In this document: piece by piece, positions 35,887-44,860 of the stretch | Position numbering within the stretch: position 1 is the stretch's first letter | Layout of the letters: every line of letters begins with the position of its first letter | Source: Paraburkholderia kururiensis JCM 10599 = LMG 19447 | GTDB lineage: Bacteria > Pseudomonadota > Gammaproteobacteria > Burkholderiales > Burkholderiaceae | Assembly (NCBI RefSeq): GCF_003986935.1 | Contig: NZ_RJZE01000021.1 | Location: forward strand, 1 to 64,000 | Direction: 5' to 3' | DNA: 64,000 nucleotides | Position numbers and translations under genes: made by a program | The notes under the pieces: generated by a model | What the model was told of the DNA's origin: nothing | Seen by the model: only the letters and a program-made list of their open reading frames with translations | The model's database searches: none

Positions 35887-37323
35887 TCATGCGGCGCGCG
35901 TGCGGGACACGCCTGCGGCGACGTCGTTTTCGCTTTGCGTTTCGAGCTTGCCGCTTCGGCACGCCGCAAGGAACACATCGTAGTCGTGCTCCGCCTTGTC
36001 TGCATAGACGCGCGCATACGCCGCGAGCGACTGCGGGAACTGATCGCTGCGGCCCATGTAGGCGGCAATCTCGATGGCCTCGCCGCTCGCCTTCGCATGC
36101 GCCCGCGCGAGCGCCCAGCCGCAGAGCCGCGCGTAGCTTTCAAGCAGCATGCTGTCGAACAGATCGACATTCGCGGCAAGCTTCCTGTCGCGCCATTCGC
36201 GCACATGGAAGGAACGCTGCGAGACACTGGCGGTCCAGCCTGCAAAGACGTCTCTCGTAGCCTGCAGCAGACGCTGCGCCATCGCTACGCGCTCGCCGTC
36301 ATGACGTGCAGGCAAGGCGCGTGGCGAGCCGGCATCGACGTATCGCGCGATGGCGGACGGGTGCGATTCCCTCGCCTGAAGAAAGAGCGGCTTGTCGTGA
36401 TGATCGGTGCACAAGAGCACGAAGTCCCGGCTCGCGCCGTTCTCGACCTCGACCTGGAAAGCGAGATCCTGAAGCGTGAATTGATCGAGCAAGGCGCGCC
36501 GGTCGTGCGCCAGCGTCTCGCGATACTGCTCCCACATCGGTTCGATCACGCTGCGCCAGTCTGCGCCCTCTTCGAAGCCGCCCTCGTCGGATGCGAACAA
36601 CGGCGCGGCGTGCTCTGCGCGATATAGCGTGGGTGGCGCGTTGCGCCATGCGAAGCCGTGCGCAGTGCGATCGACGAGCGTGCCAGGCGCCCTGCCATCC
36701 GCCCCCGCCGCGCCCTTTTCCAGAGCGCGCCGGATGGCGCGACGCGCCTCCGGTGCCAGCGCGCTTTCGATCATGTGGTCGAACGTGATCGTCTCGTGCC
36801 ACATCTCGACGGCGCCGTATTGCGCGTACTGACGCATGCGGTCGCGGTACTGCGCCACGGCGGCCAGCACCAGCTCTTCGGCCGCGCGGCTGGATAGCCG
36901 CCGCTGACGGGCCGCCAGCACGAGGCTCACAGCGAGGCGCTTCACGTCCCATTCCCACGGGCCTATCGCGGCTTCGTCGAACGCGTCGACTTCGAACGCC
37001 AGCTCGCGCCCGGCAGTGACGAAGCCGCAGAAGTTGAGCAGATGCGCATTCCCGCAGAGGGGCACAAGCATGCCGGTGTGAGGCAAGCGGCTCAGGTCAT
37101 GCGCATGCAACGCCGCGCTGCCGAGAAAGAACGCGAGCGGCGACACCGCCATGCGGCCGTGATGCAGCGCCACGAGCCGCGGTGCGTAGTGCTCGGCCTG
37201 CTCGCGCAACGGCGCGAGCGGGTCGCGACTCAGATCGCCGATCTGGCGGTGCGCCGAACGCTTCATGTGTTCGCGCACGGCGCGGCCCTTCGCATGCCGG
37301 TACTCGATGGTGCTGCCTTTCAT
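35887..37323 (-). CDS. DUF2252 family protein
   Basis: A 478-residue cytoplasmic protein of the DUF2252 family, which has a kinase/phosphotransferase-like fold (related to aminoglycoside phosphotransferases) but no proven activity. Conserved blocks are FFLGSAALHAHDLSRLP, VPLCGNAHLLNFCGFVTAGRELAFEVDAFDEAAIGPWEWDVKRLAVSL and, near the C-terminus, LCGWALARAHAKASG. The GNAHLLNF and FDEA residues correspond to the catalytic and metal region of that fold. The start at 37323 follows GGAGAG. It is solitary. Confidence 0.88.
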   Translation of the reverse strand: MKGSTIEYRHAKGRAVREHMKRSAHRQIGDLSRDPLAPLREQAEHYAPRLVALHHGRMAVSPLAFFLGSAALHAHDLSRLPHTGMLVPLCGNAHLLNFCGFVTAGRELAFEVDAFDEAAIGPWEWDVKRLAVSLVLAARQRRLSSRAAEELVLAAVAQYRDRMRQYAQYGAVEMWHETITFDHMIESALAPEARRAIRRALEKGAAGADGRAPGTLVDRTAHGFAWRNAPPTLYRAEHAAPLFASDEGGFEEGADWRSVIEPMWEQYRETLAHDRRALLDQFTLQDLAFQVEVENGASRDFVLLCTDHHDKPLFLQARESHPSAIARYVDAGSPRALPARHDGERVAMAQRLLQATRDVFAGWTASVSQRSFHVREWRDRKLAANVDLFDSMLLESYARLCGWALARAHAKASGEAIEIAAYMGRSDQFPQSLAAYARVYADKAEHDYDVFLAACRSGKLETQSENDVAAGVSRTRAA

Positions 37324-37447
37324 GCGGCTCTCCGTTGTGTTCGATGTCGTGCAGCGGATTAGACAGTGCAGCCGAAACCCGCGCAAGGGGACTCGCGCGC
37401 GTGCCGCACGCTACAATCCGCGCATCCCCCCACACTGGTGATGCGCC

Positions 37448-38068
37448 ATGTCCCTCTCCGCCTGGCTCTTCTTCCTGCCCGCCTGCTTTGCCCTCAACAT
37501 GGCGCCGGGCCCGAACAACCTGCTCTCCATCAACGCCGCCGCGCGACACGGTTTCCTCAAAGCGGTCATTGCCGGCGCGGGCCGCCTCGTCGCTTTCGCG
37601 ACGATGATCGTGCTGACGGCGACGGGCCTCGCGGTCGTGCTGCAAGCCTCCGAACTCTTTTTCCTCGCGATCAAGCTGGCGGGCGCCGCCTATCTGGTCT
37701 GGCTCGCCATCCAGCTCTGGCGCAGCGATGCCGGGCCGCTTGCAGCAATGGCCGACGACGGCGGCTCGCTTGCGCACATGGTCCGGCGCGAGTGTTTCGT
37801 CGCGGCGGGCAATCCCAAAGCGATCCTCGTTTTCACGGCGTTTCTGCCGCAGTTCGTCGACATCGCGAAGCCCATGCTGCCGCAGTTCACGGTGCTCGGC
37901 GCGAGCTTTCTCGTGCTCGAATGCATTGCGATTGCGCTCTACTCCGCGGCCGGCGTGTATCTGGCGCGCTGGCTCGCGCGCGCCTCGGTGCGCCGCTGGT
38001 TCAACCGTTGCTGCGGTGCGTTCCTTGGCGCCATCGGCGTCAGTTTCCTGTTCGCGCGCCGCGCCTGA
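37448..38068 (+). CDS. LysE family translocator (second copy)
   Basis: A 206-residue inner-membrane exporter of the LysE/RhtB family with about six hydrophobic segments. The family motif is ALNMAPGPNNLLSINAAARHGF near residue 17 and the second is VAAGNPKAILVFTAFLPQFVD. Its sequence differs clearly from the copy at 5113. Amino-acid export is the expected role. It is followed by a promoter region for the panE-like gene. Confidence 0.88.
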   Translation: MSLSAWLFFLPACFALNMAPGPNNLLSINAAARHGFLKAVIAGAGRLVAFATMIVLTATGLAVVLQASELFFLAIKLAGAAYLVWLAIQLWRSDAGPLAAMADDGGSLAHMVRRECFVAAGNPKAILVFTAFLPQFVDIAKPMLPQFTVLGASFLVLECIAIALYSAAGVYLARWLARASVRRWFNRCCGAFLGAIGVSFLFARRA

Positions 38069-38075
38069 AGGCGTT

Positions 38076-38143
38076 CATAAGCCATTCCTAATGGTTGAAT
38101 CGAAAAACTTTAACTGTCGTGAATCGACATTGCCTCCTATGCT
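38076..38143 (+). promoter_or_regulatory. Composite activator-type promoter, site A (panE-like gene)
   Basis: CATAA-N8-TAATG (38076-38093) is followed, 23 nt after CATAA, by AAAACTTTAACT (38104-38115) and, after exactly 22 nt, by TATGCT (38138-38143) as -10 hexamer. There is no good -35 hexamer. The same layout occurs at two other loci in this window. A hairpin tcccgttc-gcct-gaacggga at 38174-38193 lies in the leader. Confidence 0.75.
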
Positions 38144-38256
38144 GTGATCATCGCCCTCGCCGGCGCGCCCGGTTCCCGTTCGCCTGAACGGGACGCGGCG
38201 CAGCGCCCACGCGTGCAAAGGGCAACCGGCCTTTCATCGTCAGTGGGGATGTCATC

Positions 38257-39234
38257 ATGAAGATCTGTATCTTCGGGGCGGGGGCAATCGGCGCGCTCAT
38301 GGGGGTGGAACTCGCACGCGCGGGCGCGGACGTGAGTTTCGTTGCGCGCGGGCCGCACCTCGCCGCCATGCAGGCCAACGGTGCGCGGCTTCTGATAGAC
38401 GGCGAGGAACACGTGGCCAGGGTGCGTTGCACCTCGGACCCGCGGGAACTCGGCGTGCAGGACTACGTCATCATCACGCTCAAGGCCCATTCGGTGGCCG
38501 GCGTCATCGATTCGATGCAGCCGCTCCTGGGTAGCCACACCGCCATCGTTACGGGCACCAACGGCATTCCGTACTGGTACTTCTATCAGCACGGCGGCAA
38601 GTTCGCGGGCACGCGGCTGGAAAGCGTCGATCCGGACGGCGCGCAATGGACGCGCCTCACGCCTGAACGCGCCATCGGCTGCGTGCTGTATCCCGCTGCT
38701 GAAATCGCGGAGCCTGGCGTCATCAAACACGTGTACGGCAAGAAGTTTCCCATCGGCGAGCCGAGCGGCGAGCGCACGCCGCGCATCCAGCAACTGCACG
38801 AGATCATGCAGGCCGCCGGATTCGATGCGCCGATACGCGACAACATTCGCGACGAAATCTGGCTGAAGCTTTGGGGCAACCTCTGCTTCAATCCGATCAG
38901 CGTGCTCACGCATGCCACGCTCGACATCATCACGAGCGACCCGGCCACGCGCGCACTGTCGCGCACGATGATGCTGGAAGCGAAGCGCATTGCCGAGCAG
39001 TTCGGCGTGCACTTTCGCGTGGACGTGGAGCGTCGCATCGATGGCGCAGGCGCGGTGGGCGCGCACAAGACCTCGACACTCGTCGATCTGGAACACGGCC
39101 GGCCGCTGGAGATCGATCCGCTCTTGACCGTCGTGCAGGAGATGGGGCGACTGATTGGCGAGCCGACACCCACCATCGACATCGTGCTCGGCCTTGTAAA
39201 GCAGCGCGAACGGATGGCGTTGCAGGGCGCGTGA
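38257..39234 (+). CDS. 2-dehydropantoate 2-reductase-like (PanE/ApbA family)
   Basis: A 325-residue NADPH-dependent 2-oxoacid reductase. The Rossmann motif KICIFGAGAIGALMGVELARAG is at the N-terminus, VIITLKAHSV precedes the catalytic lysine region, and FNPISVLTHATLDI and KTSTLVDLEHGRPLEIDPLLTVVQEMG form the C-terminal helical domain with the conserved Lys/Asp/Glu. PanE homologues of this length often reduce 2-oxoacids other than ketopantoate. Here the gene shares its promoter pattern with an oxalate/formate-type transporter, so a catabolic role is more likely than pantothenate synthesis. That is an inference. Confidence 0.85.
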   Translation: MKICIFGAGAIGALMGVELARAGADVSFVARGPHLAAMQANGARLLIDGEEHVARVRCTSDPRELGVQDYVIITLKAHSVAGVIDSMQPLLGSHTAIVTGTNGIPYWYFYQHGGKFAGTRLESVDPDGAQWTRLTPERAIGCVLYPAAEIAEPGVIKHVYGKKFPIGEPSGERTPRIQQLHEIMQAAGFDAPIRDNIRDEIWLKLWGNLCFNPISVLTHATLDIITSDPATRALSRTMMLEAKRIAEQFGVHFRVDVERRIDGAGAVGAHKTSTLVDLEHGRPLEIDPLLTVVQEMGRLIGEPTPTIDIVLGLVKQRERMALQGA

Positions 39235-39290
39235 TATCGGCATATCGCGCGCGTGCACGCGTACGTCATTGCGCACAGCCCTGACGCGGT

Positions 39291-39331
39291 AAAAACAAAA
39301 GGCGGGCCGTGTCAGCGGCCCGCCTTTTTTT
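39291..39331. terminator. Bidirectional intrinsic terminator
   Basis: The stem ggcgggccg/cggcccgcc with a 6-nt loop is flanked by A-runs on the left and seven T on the right, between the convergent panE-like and aldehyde dehydrogenase genes. Confidence 0.93.
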
Positions 39332-39346
39332 ACGCCCGCTGCCGCA

Positions 39347-40804
39347 TTACTGCGCGAGCGAGAGCCATACCGCCTTCGGCTCCGTGAAGTTTTCGATCGC
39401 CACGTCGCCGTGCTCGCGCCCGAAACCCGAATCGCCCGTACCGCCCCAAGGCAGGCGCACGTCGGTATAGCCATAGGTATTGATCCACACCGTGCCCGCG
39501 CGCAACTCGCGCGCCATGCGATGCACGCGCCCGATGTCGGCGCTCCACACGCCGGCCGCAAGACTGTAGGCGGTGCCGTTTGCGATACGCACAGCGTCCT
39601 CTTCGTCTTCGAAGCGGATCACGCTCGCCACCGGTCCGAAGATTTCCTCCTGCGAAATGCGCATCTCGTGCTCGACGTTCGCGAACACCGTGGGCTCCAC
39701 ATAGAAGCCACGCTCGCCGATGCGCTTGCCGCCCGTGACGAGCGCCGCGCCCTCGTCGCGGCCAATGCTCACGTAGTCGAGCACGGTCTTCATCTGCGCT
39801 GCGGAAACGAGCGGCCCCATGGACGTGTCGCGCCCCGACGGGTCGCCCACGCGAATGGCCTTCGCGCGTGCCGCGAGCCGCTCCACCACGTCGTCGTAGA
39901 CATCGCGATGCGCGAGGATGCGCGAACCGGCGGAACACACCTGCCCCGTGTTGAAGAAGATGCCCGACGCCGCCGCACGCACGGCCTGATCGAGATTCGC
40001 ATCGGCGAAGATCACGTTTGCGGACTTGCCGCCCAGCTCGAGCGTCACGCGTTTGAAGTTGCCCGCGGCGCCTTGCAGAATGCCGCGCCCCACCGAGGGC
40101 GAGCCCGTGAAGGTGACCTTGTCCACGCCAGGATGCGCAACGAGCGCGTCGCCCACCACCTTGCCCTTGCCGGTCACGATGTTGAGCACGCCAGGCGGCA
40201 CGCCGGCTTCGAGCGCGAGTTCGCCGATACGCAGCGCTGAAAGCGGCGTGATCTCCGCCGGCTTCACCACGAGCGTGCAGCCGCACGCGAGCGCGGGCGC
40301 AATCTTCCACATGCCGATCATGAGCGGGAAGTTCCACGGCACGATCGCGCCCACCACGCCTACCGGCTCGCGCACCGTGTAGGTGAGCGCGTCGGGACGC
40401 ACGGGCACCACCTGTCCGTTGATCTTGTCGCACCAGCCCGCGTAGTAGGCGAGCGTGTCGATGGCGGCCGGGACGTCCTGGCGCATCACGGCGGCAATGG
40501 GCTTGCCCGCATCGAGACTTTCGAGCGCCGCGATCTCGTCCTGATGCTCGCGCAACAACTCGGCGAAGCGGCCCAGAATGCGCCCGCGTTCGCCGGCACG
40601 CATACCGTTCCAGACTTTCAGCGCGACACGCGCGGCCCGCACGGCGACGTCGACATCCGCCACCGTGCCTTGCGCAACGAGCGCGATGGGCTCTTCCGTG
40701 GCCGGGTTCAGGTCGACGGAATAGTCGCCGCCGCTGGGCGCAATGCGCTTGCCGTCTATCAGCAGATCATGGCGGATGAGGTCTGCGTGGGTGGTTGATT
40801 CCAT
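39347..40804 (-). CDS. Aldehyde dehydrogenase family protein
   Basis: A 485-residue NAD(P)-dependent aldehyde dehydrogenase. VGAIVPWNFPLMIGMWKIAPAL, the GSPSVGRGI cofactor loop, VTLELGGKSANVIFADA with the general base Glu, and FFNTGQVCSAGSRILAH with the catalytic Cys are all intact. It fits the large betaine-aldehyde/4-aminobutyraldehyde group. The start at 40804 is the first plausible ATG. It is 121 bp downstream of a LysR gene in the same direction and may be its target. Confidence 0.93.
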   Translation of the reverse strand: MESTTHADLIRHDLLIDGKRIAPSGGDYSVDLNPATEEPIALVAQGTVADVDVAVRAARVALKVWNGMRAGERGRILGRFAELLREHQDEIAALESLDAGKPIAAVMRQDVPAAIDTLAYYAGWCDKINGQVVPVRPDALTYTVREPVGVVGAIVPWNFPLMIGMWKIAPALACGCTLVVKPAEITPLSALRIGELALEAGVPPGVLNIVTGKGKVVGDALVAHPGVDKVTFTGSPSVGRGILQGAAGNFKRVTLELGGKSANVIFADANLDQAVRAAASGIFFNTGQVCSAGSRILAHRDVYDDVVERLAARAKAIRVGDPSGRDTSMGPLVSAAQMKTVLDYVSIGRDEGAALVTGGKRIGERGFYVEPTVFANVEHEMRISQEEIFGPVASVIRFEDEEDAVRIANGTAYSLAAGVWSADIGRVHRMARELRAGTVWINTYGYTDVRLPWGGTGDSGFGREHGDVAIENFTEPKAVWLSLAQ

Positions 40805-40925
40805 GGTGAGACTCCTTGCATCGATCGAAGGGTTGCAATTCGCTCGCTCCGCGTGGTGGTTCACATGGGCGCTGCACGCTGGATCGCTCGCGGGCCCTCG
40901 CGTCGCCGGATGCAAGGCCGATGCC

Positions 40926-42026
40926 TCAGGCGATGCGCGCCGTGAAGGACGGCGGTCGCTGCGCACCGTGCGACGATGCGACCGTGCGAACCGGAGGGCG
41001 GGCGAGAGCGGCGGCGGCGTCGGGGGCGTCCGGCGATGCGGCTTGCACGCTTTTGTCTACGGCTGCGGTGTCGCCTGGGGCTGCGGCTGCTGCTGCGCTT
41101 GCCGCTTCATTCGCCGCATCGCGCGCATAGTCGACAAGCCGCTGCCACACCGCTTCAGCATTCGGACGCAGCGAGCGGTTCTTGCGCCGCACCAGCATGG
41201 TCGTGAGCGTCACTTCGGGTTGCAGCACGCGCACCGCCAATGCGGCGGAGGGCGCGGGCCAATGCGCCCCCACGGGCAACAGTCCCACGCCGAGCCCGAG
41301 TTCCACCATCCGCAGCACCGCGGCGAGATGGCCAAGCTCCTGAACCGATGCCGCATCGGGCGCGCGCGTCGCCAGTGCCCGCGCGATGACACCGTGGCCG
41401 CACGCGTCGTCGTTGAGCGTAATGAGCGGCGTCGCATCGAGGTCGCACCACGTAAGCGCGTCGCGTTGCGCGAGCACGTGGCCCACAGGCAGCACGGCGC
41501 AAAGCGGCGTCGTGAAAAGCGACTGGGCTTCGATGGTGCCGGCCGCCGCGACCGTTGCGTTCCCGGCCACGAGCGAATCCGCGATCAGCGCGAAATCCAC
41601 CTCGCCCTGCTCCACGGCCGGAATCGCAGCGGCTTGCGGCAAATCGCGAATGCGCACGGCAAGCGCCGGAAATGCGGCAGCGCACTGCGCGAGTCCCAGA
41701 GGCAACCAGCCGGACGACAACACGGCATTGCTGGCCAGCGCCACCACACCGGTATGGCCGACGCACGACGCGCGGCCCTCGTTGAGCGCGAGTTCGATCT
41801 CGTCGAGCAACCGCCCAATGCGTTGCTCGAGCCCCGCGCCCGCCGACGTCAGCGCGACCTGGCGCGTGGTGCGATCGAAGAGCCGCAGATCAATGGCATC
41901 TTCGAGCTCGCGAATACAGCGGCTCACTGCGGACTGCGTGAGCCCGAACTCGCGCGCGGCGCGCGTGAAACTGCGCTCACGCGCCACCGCCACGAAAACC
42001 TTCAACTGATGCAGCGAAACGTTCAT
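40926..42026 (-). CDS. LysR family transcriptional regulator with long tail
   Basis: A 366-residue LysR-type regulator. The HTH is in the first 60 residues (LHQLKVFVAVARERSFTRAAREFGLTQSAVSRCIRELEDAI), followed by the periplasmic-binding-like effector domain to about residue 295. The last 65-70 residues form an unusual Ala/Pro/Asp-rich tail after VWQRLVDYARDAAN, absent from standard LysR proteins. It lies between the antiporter and aldehyde dehydrogenase genes, all leftward. Confidence 0.9.
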   Translation of the reverse strand: MNVSLHQLKVFVAVARERSFTRAAREFGLTQSAVSRCIRELEDAIDLRLFDRTTRQVALTSAGAGLEQRIGRLLDEIELALNEGRASCVGHTGVVALASNAVLSSGWLPLGLAQCAAAFPALAVRIRDLPQAAAIPAVEQGEVDFALIADSLVAGNATVAAAGTIEAQSLFTTPLCAVLPVGHVLAQRDALTWCDLDATPLITLNDDACGHGVIARALATRAPDAASVQELGHLAAVLRMVELGLGVGLLPVGAHWPAPSAALAVRVLQPEVTLTTMLVRRKNRSLRPNAEAVWQRLVDYARDAANEAASAAAAAAPGDTAAVDKSVQAASPDAPDAAAALARPPVRTVASSHGAQRPPSFTARIA

Positions 42027-42096
42027 GTGCGACCGTTCCTTCGATGAAGCCTTGCACGCTTACGCGCTCTTGCCTCTCGCCTTCCTGCTCACGTGA

Positions 42097-43434
42097 TTAC
42101 TCGCCGGTCTGCTCAGGCCAGTGCGAGAGCCGCGACGCGCCGCCGTTGCCATTGCGCACCGCACCGGACAAGGCTTCGCCCGATTCGATCCAGCGTGCCC
42201 GCATCGGCTGCAGAATGAACTTGGCCGATACACCCGCGGCAATCGTAATGACCGCGGAGGCCACGAACACGGCGCTCCACCCGCCCGTTGCGGAAAGCAC
42301 CGACGCGATCGGCACGAGCAGCGACGCCGTGCCCTTCGCCGTGTAGAGCGTGCCCGCATTTGCAGCTGCGTACTTGCTGCCGAACGTGTCCGCGCAAATG
42401 GCCGGGAAGATCGAGAAGATCTCGCCCCAGAACAGGAAGATGAGCGCGGCGAACACCATGAACGCATAGGGGTTCGTGCCGAACTGCATCATGCCGAGCA
42501 GCGAGAGCCCTTCGCCGATGAAGATCAGGAACATGGTGTTTTCACGGCCGATCTTGTCGGAGATGAACCCGCATAGCGGACGCGTGAAGCCGTTGCAGAT
42601 GTTGTCGATGGAAAGCGTGAGCGTGAGCAGCGGCAGCGTTGCGCCGAACACCGTCATCGGTATGCGGGCCAAGCCCCAGTCCTTCGCGATGGGACCGATC
42701 TGCGCGGTGGCCATCAGGCCGCCCGCCGCCACCGCGACGAAGCACACGTAGATGACCCAGAACACCGGCGTCTTGATCATCTGCCCTGGCGTGAAGTCGA
42801 TGCGCGATACCGCGAAGCGCTTCTTCTGCGCAGTCACCGCACGGATCTGAGGCTTCCTGAGCACCAGCGCGAGCACGAAGATCGCGATGCCCTGCAGCAG
42901 GCCGAAGAACAGGAAGGTGTGTTCGTAGCCCGAGCGCGTGATCATGTTGGCAATCGGAATCACCGTCACGGCAGCGCCTGCGCCGAACCCAGCAGCCGTG
43001 AGGCCTGCGGCAAGGCCGCGGCGGTCCGGGAACCACTTGAGCGCGTTGCCCACGCAGGTGCCGTACACGCCGCCTGCGCCTACGCCCGCAATCACGGCGG
43101 CAACGTACAGCATGGGCAACGTCGTGGCATACGAGTTGAGTACCCACGCGAGCCCGGCGCATACTGCGCCGCCTGCCACGACGGGACGCGGACCGAAGCG
43201 GTCCACGAGCCAGCCTTCCACCGGCACGAGCCACGTCTCGGTCAGGATGAAGATGGAGAACGCGAGCTGAATCGACGCCTGGCCCCAATGGTGTCTCGCG
43301 TTCATCGGCGCGACGAAGAGGGTCCAGGCATATTGGAGGTTAGCCACCAGCGCCATGCACATCATGCCGATGACAAGCTGACACCAGCGGTTCTGCCAGA
43401 ACGGGCCGGCCGCCGGTTGATTGACGTCTTCCAT
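42097..43434 (-). CDS. MFS oxalate/formate-type antiporter (OFA family)
   Basis: A 445-residue, 12-helix transporter of the OFA family of the major facilitator superfamily. NLQYAWTLFVAPMNARHHW, ETWLVPVEGWLVDRFGPRPVV, GVGAGGVYGTCVGNALKWFPDRRGLAAGLTAAGFGAG and CGFISDKIGRENTMFLIF are family motifs; Lys and Arg in membrane segments fit carboxylate substrates. OxlT of Oxalobacter exchanges oxalate for formate; other OFA members carry other monocarboxylates. The start at 43434 (MEDVNQPAAGP) is preferred. It lies just upstream of the LysR-ALDH genes. Confidence 0.9.
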   Translation of the reverse strand: MEDVNQPAAGPFWQNRWCQLVIGMMCMALVANLQYAWTLFVAPMNARHHWGQASIQLAFSIFILTETWLVPVEGWLVDRFGPRPVVAGGAVCAGLAWVLNSYATTLPMLYVAAVIAGVGAGGVYGTCVGNALKWFPDRRGLAAGLTAAGFGAGAAVTVIPIANMITRSGYEHTFLFFGLLQGIAIFVLALVLRKPQIRAVTAQKKRFAVSRIDFTPGQMIKTPVFWVIYVCFVAVAAGGLMATAQIGPIAKDWGLARIPMTVFGATLPLLTLTLSIDNICNGFTRPLCGFISDKIGRENTMFLIFIGEGLSLLGMMQFGTNPYAFMVFAALIFLFWGEIFSIFPAICADTFGSKYAAANAGTLYTAKGTASLLVPIASVLSATGGWSAVFVASAVITIAAGVSAKFILQPMRARWIESGEALSGAVRNGNGGASRLSHWPEQTGE

Positions 43435-43739
43435 GAGACTTGTCTCCGCTATGTATTCAGGGCAACAGGCCAATACGCCGGCCTGCATCCATTCCGCCTT
43501 ATGGTTATGTTCCGGCTATTGGACTGCCGGATTTTCCATTACGGGAATTAAGCAAAATGCGGAATAAAACCTGTGCCGCCTTTCGCTCCCGCCTGCCCGG
43601 CTCCAGGCATGCTCCGGAACCGCGCCCTCCTTGTTTTTCGCCGTTCTTTACCACTTCTTCCCGCTTTTTACTGCTTTGCGCCGCGTCTACCCGCGCGTTA
43701 ACCCGCATTTCCCGGCCGGCGACTCATGCTTTCAAAGTC

Positions 43740-43807
43740 ATGCTAGGGTCATTGCTGAATTACTCATAATTAAAGTTTGTTATTATCAGCATTCACCTTC
43801 GTTTATG
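43740..43807 (-). promoter_or_regulatory. Composite activator-type promoter, site B (antiporter)
   Basis: Read on the minus strand: CATAA-N8-GAATG (43807 to 43790), then CAAACTTTAATT (43779 to 43768) 23 nt after CATAA, then TAGCAT (43745 to 43740) as -10 after 22 nt. Spacing is identical to sites A and C. The CATAA arm overlaps an ATG of the divergent LysR gene (43805), which argues for a downstream translation start and for autoregulation. Confidence 0.72.
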
Positions 43808-43822
43808 GATAAGGCCATGACG

Positions 43823-44764
43823 ATGAGAAACGCCACGCTGCGCCAGCTCAAGGTCTTCGAGACGGTGGCGCGCCATCTCAGCTTCTCGCGCGCCGCAGAG
43901 GAATTGCACCTCACACAGCCCGCCGTCTCCACGCAGGTGAGGCAGCTCGAGGAACACGCGGGCCTGCCGCTTTTCGAGCAGCTCGGCAAGAAGATCTACC
44001 TCACGCCCGCCGGTACCGAAATGCTTCACTACAGCCGCGCCATCATCCAGCAGTTCCACGAAGTGGACGAAGCGATGGGGCAATTGAAGGGCGTCTCGGG
44101 CGGCACGCTCAACGTTGCCGTGATCAGCGCGGGCGACTACTTCTTTCCGCGCCTGCTTGCCGAATTCATGCGCCGCTATTCGGGCGTCGTGCTGAACCTC
44201 GCGGTGCACAATCGCGAGGAACTGTTGCATCAGTTGGCCACGAACCGAACCGACCTCGCCGTCATGGTGCGACCGCCACACGAGATGGACTCCATCAACG
44301 AGCCTTTCGCGCCGCATCCGTACGTGATCGTGGCGGCGCCCAATCATCCGCTCGCGCACAAGCGCAACATCAAGCTGAACACGCTCGCGAACGAGGCGTT
44401 CATCGTGAGAGAACGCGGATCGGACACGTGGAATTCCATGGAAGAAGGCTTCGCCGGCAAGCTCTCGAATCTCAAGATCGCCATGGAGATCAAGAGCACG
44501 GAAACGATCAAGCAGGCCGTGATTGCCGGCATGGGCATCGCCTTCCTTTCCGCCCACACCATTGCGCTCGAATTGCAGGTGGGCAATCTCGTCGTGCTCG
44601 ACGTGGAGACCTTCCCCGTCATGTTGAACTGGTACGTCGTGCATCGCCGCAACAAGCGGCTGCCGCCCGTTGCGCTCGCCTTCAAGCGCTTTCTCATGGA
44701 AGAAGGCGCGCAGCTGATCGAACGGATCACGCGCGTGACCGAATCGACGGTGCATAAAGGCTAA
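43823..44764 (+). CDS. LysR family regulator (CbbR-like), probable regulator of the cluster
   Basis: A 313-residue LysR-type regulator. HTH: LRQLKVFETVARHLSFSRAAEELHLTQPAVSTQVRQLEEH. Effector domain from about residue 90 to 300 with AVISAGDYFFPRLLAEFMRRY and AVIAGMGIAFLSAHTIALEL. The sequence resembles the CbbR/CysB-like group that responds to metabolites. Possible starts are 43805, 43817 and 43823; 43823 has AAGG eight bases upstream and leaves the operator-like element free. It is divergent from the antiporter and upstream of the 103-residue gene. Confidence 0.9.
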   Translation: MRNATLRQLKVFETVARHLSFSRAAEELHLTQPAVSTQVRQLEEHAGLPLFEQLGKKIYLTPAGTEMLHYSRAIIQQFHEVDEAMGQLKGVSGGTLNVAVISAGDYFFPRLLAEFMRRYSGVVLNLAVHNREELLHQLATNRTDLAVMVRPPHEMDSINEPFAPHPYVIVAAPNHPLAHKRNIKLNTLANEAFIVRERGSDTWNSMEEGFAGKLSNLKIAMEIKSTETIKQAVIAGMGIAFLSAHTIALELQVGNLVVLDVETFPVMLNWYVVHRRNKRLPPVALAFKRFLMEEGAQLIERITRVTESTVHKG

Positions 44765-44820
44765 GTTATGGACTTCCAATAAAACTTTAACTATTGCAAA
44801 TCCATTGCGGCCTCTATGCT
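44753..44820 (+). promoter_or_regulatory. Composite activator-type promoter, site C (103-residue gene)
   Basis: CATAA-N8-TTATG (44753-44770), 23 nt after CATAA the motif AAAACTTTAACT (44781-44792), then TATGCT (44815-44820) after 22 nt. The first part lies over the end of the LysR gene. A hairpin agtcgagt-tctctc-actcgact (44823-44844) is placed at or near the expected transcript start. Confidence 0.75.
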
Positions 44821-44860
44821 GGAGTCGAGTTCTCTCACTCGACTGCACAGGAGTCCGACC

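Noticed and set aside
37448..38068. Second LysE exporter as part of the panE-like operon
   Set aside because: A full promoter-like pattern lies between the two genes, so separate transcription is more likely.
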